This document shows positions 6,763 through 14,754 of a stretch of DNA of 64,000 bases, piece by piece. This DNA is from an uncultured Eggerthella sp. GTDB lineage: Bacteria > Actinomycetota > Coriobacteriia > Coriobacteriales > Eggerthellaceae. Below the pieces are notes generated by a model. The model did no database searches, was not told the DNA's origin, and saw only the letters and a program-made list of their open reading frames with translations. The translations under genes and the position numbers were made by a program. Within the stretch, counting starts at the first letter, position 1, and each line of letters begins with the position of its first letter. The stretch is taken from NCBI GenBank assembly GCA_900553605.1, contig USDX01000004.1, forward strand, positions 57,218 through 121,217, in the 5' to 3' direction.

Positions 6763-7440
6763 ATGAAACGCTGCTTGCTTGTTGGCGCTGCACCTTCGGC
6801 CCATAAAGAGCTTGACTATATCCTGCAAACGCAGGAATTCGATGCGGTGTATGCAGTCGATGGTGGGTTTGCGGTGTTGCAGGAGCGTGACATTGTGCCT
6901 GATGCGGTGTTCGGCGATTTCGATTCACTTGGCGCGGTGCCGCAGCATCCTTGTGTGTTCGAGTACGATACGCACAAGGATTTCACCGATATGGATTTGG
7001 CCATTGGTCATGCCGAGCAGCACGGTTTCGAAGAGCTGGTTATCTGCGATGCGTTTACGGGCAGGCTCGACCACTCTTTGGGCAATTTGCAGCTGCTTAT
7101 CCAAGCGGCAGCCCGCGGGACGTGTGTATGGGGTATTGGCGAGGAAATTGCCATTGCGCCCTTGGTGGCGCCAGGCCCGTTCTGCTCGCTTTCCTTTGCG
7201 GAAGGTGCACAGGGCACATGCTCGGTAATCTCGCACAGCGATGTGTGCCAAGGCGTTACCGAAGTGGGCCTGGAATGGGAGCTCGACGGCGCAACCTGCA
7301 CGAACCGAGCGCTGTGGGGCATTTCGAATGAGCTTGTTGGCAAGCCTGCCAGCATCAGTCTGGAAGAAGGCTCGCTGTGGGTTATCTTCCCCCTTTTGGA
7401 ATTCCCACGCGCGGCGTATACCTATATACGAGTACAATAA
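6763..7440 (+). CDS. thiN: Thiamin pyrophosphokinase
   Basis: This 225-residue cytosolic enzyme transfers pyrophosphate from ATP to thiamin, giving thiamin diphosphate. Family motifs are in order: VDGG (residues 32-35), GDFDS (51-55), KDFTDMD (72-78) and GRLDHSLGN (100-108), which bind ATP, metal and the pyrimidine. Length is normal. GAAAGGA lies 7 bases before ATG 6763. It is 12 bases upstream of the TPP riboswitch that controls thiC, so the salvage kinase itself is outside riboswitch control while de novo synthesis is inside it. The symbol follows the prokaryotic ThiN use. Confidence 0.93.
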   Translation: MKRCLLVGAAPSAHKELDYILQTQEFDAVYAVDGGFAVLQERDIVPDAVFGDFDSLGAVPQHPCVFEYDTHKDFTDMDLAIGHAEQHGFEELVICDAFTGRLDHSLGNLQLLIQAAARGTCVWGIGEEIAIAPLVAPGPFCSLSFAEGAQGTCSVISHSDVCQGVTEVGLEWELDGATCTNRALWGISNELVGKPASISLEEGSLWVIFPLLEFPRAAYTYIRVQ

Positions 7441-7452
7441 CGTAACCACATA

Positions 7453-7551
7453 ACAGGGGAGCTAACCGCCCGCGATGCGCGGCTGTTCGGCTGAGAGGGG
7501 GCAAGGCCCCGACCCATAGAACCTGTATGGATAATGCCAACGAAGGGAGCT
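7453..7551 (+). promoter_or_regulatory. TPP (THI-box) riboswitch before thiC
   Basis: The element shows the conserved pieces in order: ACAGGGGAGCT at the 5' side, GGCTGAGAGG (7491-7500 area), GACCCATAGAACCTG and GGATAATGCCAACGAAGGGA at the 3' side. Its last helix contains GAAGGGA, which is also the ribosome site for ATG 7555, so ligand binding would hide that site. This points to control of translation. Confidence 0.95.
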
Positions 7552-7554
7552 GTG

Positions 7555-8883
7555 ATGACGCAAGAACGTCTCATCACTCAAATCGATCATGCCCGTGCGG
7601 GCAAAATCACGCCTCAAATGGAAGCGGTTGCCGCCAAGGAGCATAAAACGCCTGAAGAGATTCGTGCAGGTGTTGCGAAGGGCTGCATTGCCATTCCCGC
7701 CAACATTCACCATGCCGCATTGAGCCCCGAGGGCGTAGGCGAAGGCATGCGTACCAAGGTAAACGTTAACCTGGGCATCTCCGGCGACCTGATGAATGCC
7801 GAAATGGAGTTCGAAAAAGTACGTACCGCTATCGAGCTGGGCGCGGAAGGCATCATGGACCTTTCCAACCATGGCAAAACGCACGATTTCCGTAAGCAGC
7901 TTATCGACATGAGCCCTGCCATGATCGGCACGGTGCCCATGTATGATGCTATCGGCTACTTGGAAAAGCCTCTTATTGGTATTACGGCTCAGGACTTCTT
8001 GGACGTTGTGCGCGCCCATGCCGAAGACGGCGTGGACTTCGTAACCATCCATGCCGGCATGAACCGTCGCACCATCGACAATTTCAAGGAAACCGGTCGC
8101 TTGATGAACATCGTAAGCCGTGGCGGCTCGCTCATCTTCGCTTGGATGGAAGCCACGGGCAACGAAAACCCCTTCTACGAGTATTACGATGAAGTGCTGG
8201 AGATCTTGCATGAGCACGATGTGACCATCAGCATCGGTGACGCTATGCGCCCCGGTTGCAACTACGACGCTACTGATGCTGGTCAGATTTCTGAGCTTAT
8301 CGAGATTGGCAAGCTCACCAAGCGCGCATGGGATGCGGGCGTTCAGGTTATGGTTGAAGGCCCTGGTCATATGGCATTGGACGAGATCCCCGCCAATATG
8401 AAGATTCAGAAGCGCTTGTGTCACAACGCTCCGTTCTATGTTCTTGGCCCGCTGGTTACCGATATTGCTCCTGGCTACGACCATATTACGTCTGCTATCG
8501 GTGGCGCGGTTGCCGCGTCGTGCGGTGCCGACTTCCTGTGCTACGTAACGCCTGCTGAGCATCTGCGCTTGCCCGATGCCGATGATGTGCGTGAGGGCCT
8601 TGTTGCGACTAAGATTGCAGCTCATGCTGCCGATATCGCTAAGGGCATCCCTCATGCGCGTGATGTCGATAACCGCATGAGCGACGCTCGTCGCCGTATG
8701 GACTGGGAAGAGATGTTCAGTCTTGCCATTGATCCGGTGAAGCCGCGTAAGTACTTTGAAAGCGCGCCGCCTTCAACGGAGGGCACCTGCACCATGTGCG
8801 GCAAGATGTGTGCAGTTCGTACGGTTAACACCATCATGGATGGCCTTACCATCGACCTCGGCGAGGAAATGGCCGACAAATAG
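7555..8883 (+). CDS. thiC: Phosphomethylpyrimidine synthase ThiC
   Basis: ThiC is the radical SAM enzyme that rearranges aminoimidazole ribotide to HMP phosphate, the pyrimidine half of thiamin. The 442-residue length matches the short clostridial/actinobacterial form. The C-terminal cluster motif is CTMCGKMC (C412, C415, C419). I prefer ATG 7555 to the in-frame ATG 7534, because 7534 lies inside the riboswitch and GAAGGGA is 8 bases before 7555. The TPP riboswitch immediately upstream represses it when thiamin diphosphate is plentiful. A terminator follows, so thiD is probably a separate transcript or partly readthrough. Confidence 0.96.
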   Translation: MTQERLITQIDHARAGKITPQMEAVAAKEHKTPEEIRAGVAKGCIAIPANIHHAALSPEGVGEGMRTKVNVNLGISGDLMNAEMEFEKVRTAIELGAEGIMDLSNHGKTHDFRKQLIDMSPAMIGTVPMYDAIGYLEKPLIGITAQDFLDVVRAHAEDGVDFVTIHAGMNRRTIDNFKETGRLMNIVSRGGSLIFAWMEATGNENPFYEYYDEVLEILHEHDVTISIGDAMRPGCNYDATDAGQISELIEIGKLTKRAWDAGVQVMVEGPGHMALDEIPANMKIQKRLCHNAPFYVLGPLVTDIAPGYDHITSAIGGAVAASCGADFLCYVTPAEHLRLPDADDVREGLVATKIAAHAADIAKGIPHARDVDNRMSDARRRMDWEEMFSLAIDPVKPRKYFESAPPSTEGTCTMCGKMCAVRTVNTIMDGLTIDLGEEMADK

Positions 8884-8892
8884 CAAGTATGA

Positions 8893-8922
8893 AGCGGCTG
8901 TCCCTCTGGGCAGCCGCTTTTT
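8893..8922 (+). terminator. Terminator after thiC
   Basis: AGCGGCTG (8893-8900) pairs with CAGCCGCT (8911-8918) and runs into five Ts. Confidence 0.9.
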
Positions 8923-9015
8923 CCTATGATGCAAGTGGTAGATGGTCGAGTGCTGGGGCGGCTAAACCTTCTTCAGCACTTGAAGCTGCTAGCTTGCTTT
9001 GAGCAAGGAGAAAAT

Positions 9016-9798
9016 ATGAAAACAGCGCTAACAATTGCTGGCTCTGATTCAAGTGGCGGAGCCGGCATTCAGGCAGATATCAAAACCATGAGCGCTTTGG
9101 GGATCTATGCGGAATCGGTTGTCACAGCGTTAACCGCGCAGAACACCATGGGTGTCCAGGGAGTGGTGGCGACAGACCCTGATTTTGTATTACTGCAGAT
9201 GGAAAGCGTGTTTTCCGATATTCGTCCTAACGCAGTAAAAATCGGCATGCTTCCTACGGCGGAAGTGGTGCGTGCGGTGGGGCAAGGCTTGCAGCGTTTC
9301 GATGCTCAGAATGTTGTGCTCGATCCTGTCATGGTCGCTACAAGTGGGGCTGCACTTTCGGAGGCGCCTGCAGTGCAGGCGCTTTTCGGCCTGCTTCCGC
9401 AAGCTTCCGTGGTAACGCCCAACATTCCCGAAGCCGAAGTTCTTTCAGGCATGCGCATCGAAACTAAAGAGGATATGCTGGCTGCGGCGAAGGCTATTCA
9501 GTCGAAGGGAGCACGGGCTGTTCTGGTGAAAGGTGGCCATTTGGCTGAAGAAGCCGACGATGTGCTGCTGGAAGCAAACGGTGCGGCGACGTGGCTTTCC
9601 GCTCAGCGCGTTGAGACGAAGAACACGCACGGCACCGGCTGCACGCTTTCTTCGGCCATTGCCTCGTATTTGGCTAAGGGCGAAACCTTGAAACATGCTG
9701 TGGCTTTCGCAAAGCGCTATCTCACTGAAGCAATCCAAGCAAATCCTGGGTTAGGGAAAGGCAATGGTCCCGTGAACCACTTATTCGCGTTGCGTTAA
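9016..9798 (+). CDS. thiD: HMP / HMP-phosphate kinase ThiD
   Basis: ThiD phosphorylates hydroxymethylpyrimidine twice to HMP diphosphate, supplying the thiamin phosphate synthase. The ribokinase-like fold is shown by TIAGSDSSGGAGIQADIKT near the N-terminus and GTGCTLSSAIA (about residue 203), where the aspartate/anion hole lies. Translation surely begins at ATG 9016 (AAGGAG 6 bases before), since upstream in-frame codons back to 8926 have no homology to the family. That gives 260 residues, the usual size. It sits beside thiC; thiE and thiM are not in the window. Confidence 0.95.
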   Translation: MKTALTIAGSDSSGGAGIQADIKTMSALGIYAESVVTALTAQNTMGVQGVVATDPDFVLLQMESVFSDIRPNAVKIGMLPTAEVVRAVGQGLQRFDAQNVVLDPVMVATSGAALSEAPAVQALFGLLPQASVVTPNIPEAEVLSGMRIETKEDMLAAAKAIQSKGARAVLVKGGHLAEEADDVLLEANGAATWLSAQRVETKNTHGTGCTLSSAIASYLAKGETLKHAVAFAKRYLTEAIQANPGLGKGNGPVNHLFALR

Positions 9799-9806
9799 CG
9801 GGGCGG

Positions 9807-11192
9807 TTAGGATTGCGCGAACCGCTTCGCCAATGCCAGAAGCGATTCGCGTTCAGGGGCCACCTCTTCGTTGGCCACGGCGCTGAACAGCTCGTTCAGC
9901 ACAAGTCCAACATGGGGTCCTTGAGGTACGCCGAGAGAGATAAGGTCGGTGCCATTTACTGGCAGGTCGGCAGGTGAAAGCACTTCGCCTTGCTTAAGCA
10001 TCTCATCGAATAGGCTTTCGGCTGCATTGATCTTCTGGATCCATTTTGTTGCACGGGTCGATTTTCCTCTTGCATCGCCCCGCATCAAGTCGCAAATTGC
10101 GTGGAAGAGCCTCTCATCGTGCTCCACTAGGGCATACAGCTTACGTACGCCTTTTGTTGTAGGCTCGGGTCTGTCGCCGTGGTAGCGGATGATCAAGTCG
10201 AGATCATGCTGCATCTTCTTGCTGAAATGCAGCGTTTTTGCGCTGTCGCGCATGTGATGAACGCTTGCTATGGGATGGTTGGGCATATGCCCCAAATTGT
10301 CTGCTCCAATAAGGAACGTGTCGGGTTTACCCGCATCGTGAAACAACGCCGCCCAACGCACCAAGGGGTAGGCGGGGGTGCTTTCGACCACCGCAGCGGT
10401 GTGCTCCCACACATCGTAGATGTGCCAAGGGTTGTGCTGGTCAAAGCCGTCCATGGCTTCAATGCAGGGAACGACATAAGCAAGTTCGCGGGGGAACCGG
10501 AGCAGGGTTTGGCGCACATGGTTTCCGCAGAGGAGCTTTTCAAGCTCTTGCCTTAGGCGCTCTCCTGCGACACCGGTGAGGGTTGGCGCATATCTGCGTA
10601 TGGCGGCTTCAGTATCAGGGTCAATCCAGAATCCGAGCTGCGAAGCGAAGCGCATCGCGCGAAGGACGCGCAGGGCATCTTCTTGCAGGCGGATATTGGG
10701 GTCGTTAACGCAGCGGATTATCTTGTTGGCCAAGTCGTTCTGCCCGTCAAAAGGATCTACGAGGCCACGGACCGGGTGGAACGCCATTGCGTTGATGGTG
10801 AAATCGCGTCGTGCCAAGTCTTGTTCGATGGTGTCAACGAACAGCACGCTATCGGGGTGGCGGTGATCGGTGTAGGCGCCTTCAGTGCGGAAGGTGGTAA
10901 CTTCGATGGGTTCATTTTTGTAAACCACGGTTACCGTGCCGTGCTTCGTCCCCGTTTCGTGCACCGCCATGCCGCTTGCCAGGCACGCTTCGCGCGTTTG
11001 CTCCCAGTGGGCGTTGGTGGCAATGTCGGCATCATGGGGCGTGACGCCGCGAAGGGCGTCGCGCACGAAGCCACCGACGATCCACGCCTCAAAACCGCGC
11101 TTCTCCAAAGCGTTGATAACGGCGCACACCGATGCGGGAAGCTGGGCAAGCGTTCCGTAGGCTTCGATATGTGGTGCATCATTGACAGACAT
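9807..11192 (-). CDS. cca: CCA tRNA nucleotidyltransferase with HD domain
   Basis: This 461-residue class II nucleotidyltransferase adds or repairs the CCA end of tRNAs. VGGFVRDALRG (residues 39-49) and DAD (54-56) are the active-site strand, and RRDFTINA follows near residue 120. A C-terminal HD domain (ALFHDAGKPDT, then a later DLMRGD) may remove 2',3' cyclic phosphates, as in E. coli. It is the only gene read leftward between thiD and recN and is convergent with thiD (8 bases apart, no clear terminator). The tRNA-Thr here encodes its own CCA, so in this genome the enzyme may mainly repair ends. Confidence 0.94.
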   Translation of the reverse strand: MSVNDAPHIEAYGTLAQLPASVCAVINALEKRGFEAWIVGGFVRDALRGVTPHDADIATNAHWEQTREACLASGMAVHETGTKHGTVTVVYKNEPIEVTTFRTEGAYTDHRHPDSVLFVDTIEQDLARRDFTINAMAFHPVRGLVDPFDGQNDLANKIIRCVNDPNIRLQEDALRVLRAMRFASQLGFWIDPDTEAAIRRYAPTLTGVAGERLRQELEKLLCGNHVRQTLLRFPRELAYVVPCIEAMDGFDQHNPWHIYDVWEHTAAVVESTPAYPLVRWAALFHDAGKPDTFLIGADNLGHMPNHPIASVHHMRDSAKTLHFSKKMQHDLDLIIRYHGDRPEPTTKGVRKLYALVEHDERLFHAICDLMRGDARGKSTRATKWIQKINAAESLFDEMLKQGEVLSPADLPVNGTDLISLGVPQGPHVGLVLNELFSAVANEEVAPERESLLALAKRFAQS

Positions 11193-11398
11193 AACCCCAA
11201 GCTTTCGTTACGGGTATGTTTCAGTATACGGCTTCGGAAGCGATTCGTGCGTCCATACCGGAGATATGTCCTGAGACATTAGGCTGTTGGCGTGGTGGTT
11301 TGTTGCGATTGCTTTCGCATGTCTTTCGAATTCGGTAGCGTAAAATCAAACGGTGAAAGATACGAATACGGTGCGCCGAGCACTTAAAAGGGGTTGCC

Positions 11399-13024
11399 AT
11401 GATTGATGAAGTGCATATTCGCGATGTGGCGTTGATCCACGAGGCAACGTTTGTGCCAAGCCCTGCCTTTACCGTGGTAACGGGCGAAACAGGCACGGGT
11501 AAAACCGCTCTGTTGAATGCGCTGAAGATCCTGGTCGGCGAGCGCGCCGGCGCGTCATTTGTGCGCGAAGGCTGCGAAGAGCTCCAGGTAGAGGGCCGTT
11601 TTCTTGGCGAAGGATGCGGGGAAGATGGCGTGGTGGCTGCACGCCGCATCGGCGCACAAGGGCGCAGCCGCGTTTCTATTGACGGTTCACTTGCTTCGGT
11701 GAAGGAGCTTGCCGGCGGCTTAGGTCAGACGGTCGACCTTTGCGGACAGCACGAACATCAGCGCTTGCTTTCGCCGACTTATCAGCGTGCTTTGCTCGAC
11801 GAATGGGGCAAAGAAGAAATCAGTGCGCCGCTGGAGGCGTATCGAGCATGTCTTTCTGCGGCAAACGGTGCGTCTGCCGAGCTTGTTCGTTTGCAAGAAT
11901 TGGAATCGGCCGATGCTGTTGAGCTTGACAGGGCACGTTTCGCTTTAGAGCAGATCGGCAAAGCGGATCCCCAGGAAGGTGAGTATGAAGAGCTCATCGA
12001 GCGTATGCCTCGCCTGGAAAACGCCGAAATGCTGGTCCATGAAGCCATGTCTGCCCAGCGCAACCTAACAGGGTCGGGCGGTGCAGTGGAATCGCTCGAG
12101 TCTGCATTGGGGTCTCTTGAGCGAATCGCGGCGGTGGACTCTTCCGCTGAATCCGTGTTGGAGCTTGTACGCGAAGCGTTCTTTTCGCTGGAGGATGTGG
12201 GTCGCGATTTGGCGACGTACAAAGATGGCGTCGATTTCCCCCAGGAAGAGCTGGAGGCGGCGCAAGACCGCATTGCCGAATTGCAAGGTCTTATGCGGGG
12301 CTTCGGTCCGCGTATGGAAGATGTGTTGGCGCAGCGCGCCGAAGCAGAGGCGAAAATTCGCGAATACGATGGGCTCGACGAGCTTATCTCCCAGGCTCGA
12401 AAGAAGCGTGACGCGGCGGAATCGGCGCTTGCCGATGCGGCGCGTGCCTTGGCGGAAGCTCGTGGCAGGGTTATTCCTCGTTTTATTGATGCCGTCCAAG
12501 CCCAGATGGCTCGCTTGGAAATGAAGGGCGCACGTCTCGAGGCAAGGATTTCGGATCTGCCGCGTGGGCAGTGGGACACATGGGGCTCGCAGTCTTTCGA
12601 GTTCCTTTTTGCCGCTGGTGAGGGCCTTAGTGCTCAGCGGCTCGGCAAAATTGCTTCAGGTGGTGAAATGAGCCGCGTGATGCTTGCCCTGAAGGTTGCA
12701 TTAGGCGAATGCGACCAGGTGGACACCCTGGTTTTTGACGAGATCGATGCTGGTGTGGGCGGCAGTACCGCTCGTGCGCTTGGCGCCGTCCTTCGCGATT
12801 TGGCAAAAACCCATCAGGTCATTGTGGTAACGCACCTTCCCCAAGTTGCCGTGTGCGGCGATACTCATTATCTGGTAACGAAGTCCGATGATGCGTTGCC
12901 GCAAACCTGCTTGACCCCTGTTTCGGGCGAAAGCCGGACGGCGGAAATTGCCCGTATGCTTGCCGGCGAGGTAAGCGAAACGTCTCTTGCCCACGCCGCC
13001 GAACTGCTCAGCGAGCAGGGGTAG
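11399..13024 (+). CDS. recN: DNA repair ATPase RecN
   Basis: RecN is an SMC-like ATPase that gathers double-strand breaks for recombination. The 541-residue protein has Walker A GETGTGKTA (residues 29-37), two long coiled-coil arms rich in Glu/Ala/Arg (about 150-370), the ABC-type signature SGGEMSRV (419 on) and Walker B VFDEID (444-449). Length is typical. It starts at ATG 11399 behind AAAAGGGG. It is divergent from cca and 51 bases ahead of nfo, another DNA repair gene, which suggests a common transcript. Confidence 0.95.
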   Translation: MIDEVHIRDVALIHEATFVPSPAFTVVTGETGTGKTALLNALKILVGERAGASFVREGCEELQVEGRFLGEGCGEDGVVAARRIGAQGRSRVSIDGSLASVKELAGGLGQTVDLCGQHEHQRLLSPTYQRALLDEWGKEEISAPLEAYRACLSAANGASAELVRLQELESADAVELDRARFALEQIGKADPQEGEYEELIERMPRLENAEMLVHEAMSAQRNLTGSGGAVESLESALGSLERIAAVDSSAESVLELVREAFFSLEDVGRDLATYKDGVDFPQEELEAAQDRIAELQGLMRGFGPRMEDVLAQRAEAEAKIREYDGLDELISQARKKRDAAESALADAARALAEARGRVIPRFIDAVQAQMARLEMKGARLEARISDLPRGQWDTWGSQSFEFLFAAGEGLSAQRLGKIASGGEMSRVMLALKVALGECDQVDTLVFDEIDAGVGGSTARALGAVLRDLAKTHQVIVVTHLPQVAVCGDTHYLVTKSDDALPQTCLTPVSGESRTAEIARMLAGEVSETSLAHAAELLSEQG

Positions 13025-13075
13025 CCGGCCCTTAATTTGGCCTGCCATATGCAAGGCAAAGAAAGAGGAGAACTC

Positions 13076-13951
13076 ATGTCCGAATATCAAGCCGTATTGC
13101 AGCAGCCGACAGATGGGCGCATGCCCGTTATTGGTTGTCACCTTTCTTCGGCTAAAGGGTATGCCGCAATGGCGAAAATGGCGGCCTCCATCGATGCCAA
13201 CACGTTTGCGTTCTTCACGCGAAACCCGCGTGGTGGGAAGGCGAAAGCGATCGATGATGCTGATGTGAAGGCGTTTGCGGAAGAGGCGGCGCTGGCGGGT
13301 ATCGGGCGCATCGTTGCGCATGGTTCGTATACCGTGAATCCGTGTGCGGCGAAAGAGCAGGTGCGCAGTTTCGCGTTCCAGGCGCTTGCCGAAGATCTGG
13401 TGCGAATGGAACGCACCCCGGGTCAGCTGTTTAACATTCACCCTGGTTCCCACGTGGGACAGGGGACGGATGTGGGCATTGAGCTTATTGCCGAGGTCTT
13501 GAATAGCGTATTGGCGCCCGAGCAGACCACCACGCTTTTGTTGGAAACCATGGCGGGAAAGGGAAGCGAGGTGGGCCGCACCTTCGAGGAGCTGGCTGCT
13601 ATCATCGATCGCGTTGAGCTCGACAGCCATCTGGGGGTTTGCCTCGATACCTGTCATGTATGGGATGCAGGGTATGACATTGCGAATGACTTGGATGGTG
13701 TACTCGAGGAATTCGACCGTGTGATCGGGCTGGATAGGCTGCGTGCTTTACACATTAACGACTCCCTCAACGAATGCGGCGCCCATAAAGATCGCCATGC
13801 GCGCATTGGCGAAGGCCGCATTGGCAAAGAAGCGTTGGCTGCCGTAGTGATGCATCCTCGGCTGTTGGGATTGCCCTGCATTCTGGAAACGCCGAACGAG
13901 CTGCCAGGCTATGCGGAGGAGATCGCATTTTTCCGTTCTTGCGTTGTGTAA
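13076..13951 (+). CDS. nfo: Deoxyribonuclease IV (AP endonuclease)
   Basis: Endonuclease IV cuts the backbone at abasic sites in base-excision repair using three zinc ions. Metal ligands appear in the usual order: IHPGSHVGQG, LLETMAGKGSEVG, CLDTCHVWDAGYD and HINDSLNECGAHKDRHARIG. The 291-residue length is normal. I start it at ATG 13076, six bases after AGAGGAG, rather than the in-frame ATG at 13037, whose extra residues are not family-like. Downstream is the tal-rho pair after a 116-base gap. Confidence 0.95.
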   Translation: MSEYQAVLQQPTDGRMPVIGCHLSSAKGYAAMAKMAASIDANTFAFFTRNPRGGKAKAIDDADVKAFAEEAALAGIGRIVAHGSYTVNPCAAKEQVRSFAFQALAEDLVRMERTPGQLFNIHPGSHVGQGTDVGIELIAEVLNSVLAPEQTTTLLLETMAGKGSEVGRTFEELAAIIDRVELDSHLGVCLDTCHVWDAGYDIANDLDGVLEEFDRVIGLDRLRALHINDSLNECGAHKDRHARIGEGRIGKEALAAVVMHPRLLGLPCILETPNELPGYAEEIAFFRSCVV

Positions 13952-14067
13952 AACGATTGTTTACCATGAACGAGTCTTATTAATTCCCCTTAACAGCATA
14001 TTTGCAGGTGGCCTATTACGGGCGAAGTGTGCCTGCACGGTTATTCATTTCTTTTAAGGAGGATCCA

Positions 14068-14754
14068 GTGAAATTCTTTCTGGACACTGCCGATCTCGAT
14101 GAGATCGAAGAGGCAGCAAGCTGGGGTGCGTTGGCTGGCGTAACCACCAATCCGTCTTTGTATTCTCGCATCGGCGGCAAGCTTGATGACTTCCACAACC
14201 ACATCAAGCGCATCTGCGACATCGTTGGTCCTGATTGCCCCGTTTCCGCAGAATCCGTTGCTATGACGCGTGAAGAGCTCATCACCGACGGTCGCGAGCT
14301 TGCCGCTATTGCTCCTAACGTTGTTGTGAAGATCCCCACCATGGTGGAGGGCCTTGCCGCAACGCATGCTCTCGCAGCCGAGGGCATTCCGGTGAACATG
14401 ACGCTGTGCTTCAGCGTTCCTCAGGCCATCTTGGCTGCCCGCGCTGGCGCTCGCTACATCAGCCCCTTCATTGGTCGTTTTGACGACATCTCGGAAGACG
14501 GTCTTGATCAGGTTGCCAATATTGTTACTGCGCTGAACAACTACGACTTCACCTCCAACACCGTAAACGGTGAGCAGGTCGAGGTCATTGCGGCTTCTAT
14601 CCGCAGCGCAAACCACGTTACCCAGGCAGCGTTGATGGGCGCCGATATTGCAACGGTTCCCTTTGGCGTGCTGAAGAAGATGGTTCAGCATCCGTTGACC
14701 GATCGTGGCCTTGAGGCGTTCCTCAAGGACTGGGAGAAAGTCCAGAACGCATGA
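14068..14754 (+). CDS. tal: Transaldolase (short, FSA-like subfamily)
   Basis: This 228-residue TIM-barrel enzyme moves a dihydroxyacetone unit between sugar phosphates in the non-oxidative pentose phosphate pathway. MKFFLDTADLDEI at the start, GVTTNPSL and the Schiff-base lysine in VVKIPTMVEGL mark the short transaldolase/fructose-6-phosphate aldolase subfamily. The start is GTG 14068 with AAGGAGG 5 bases upstream; the in-frame codons before it are not conserved. Its stop overlaps the rho start by four bases (ATGA), so the two are translationally coupled. Whether it works as a transaldolase or an aldolase cannot be told from sequence alone. Confidence 0.92.
   Translation: MKFFLDTADLDEIEEAASWGALAGVTTNPSLYSRIGGKLDDFHNHIKRICDIVGPDCPVSAESVAMTREELITDGRELAAIAPNVVVKIPTMVEGLAATHALAAEGIPVNMTLCFSVPQAILAARAGARYISPFIGRFDDISEDGLDQVANIVTALNNYDFTSNTVNGEQVEVIAASIRSANHVTQAALMGADIATVPFGVLKKMVQHPLTDRGLEAFLKDWEKVQNA

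Noticed and set aside
7534..7554. ThiC start at ATG 7534
   Set aside because: It lies inside the TPP riboswitch aptamer, and the ribosome site fits ATG 7555.
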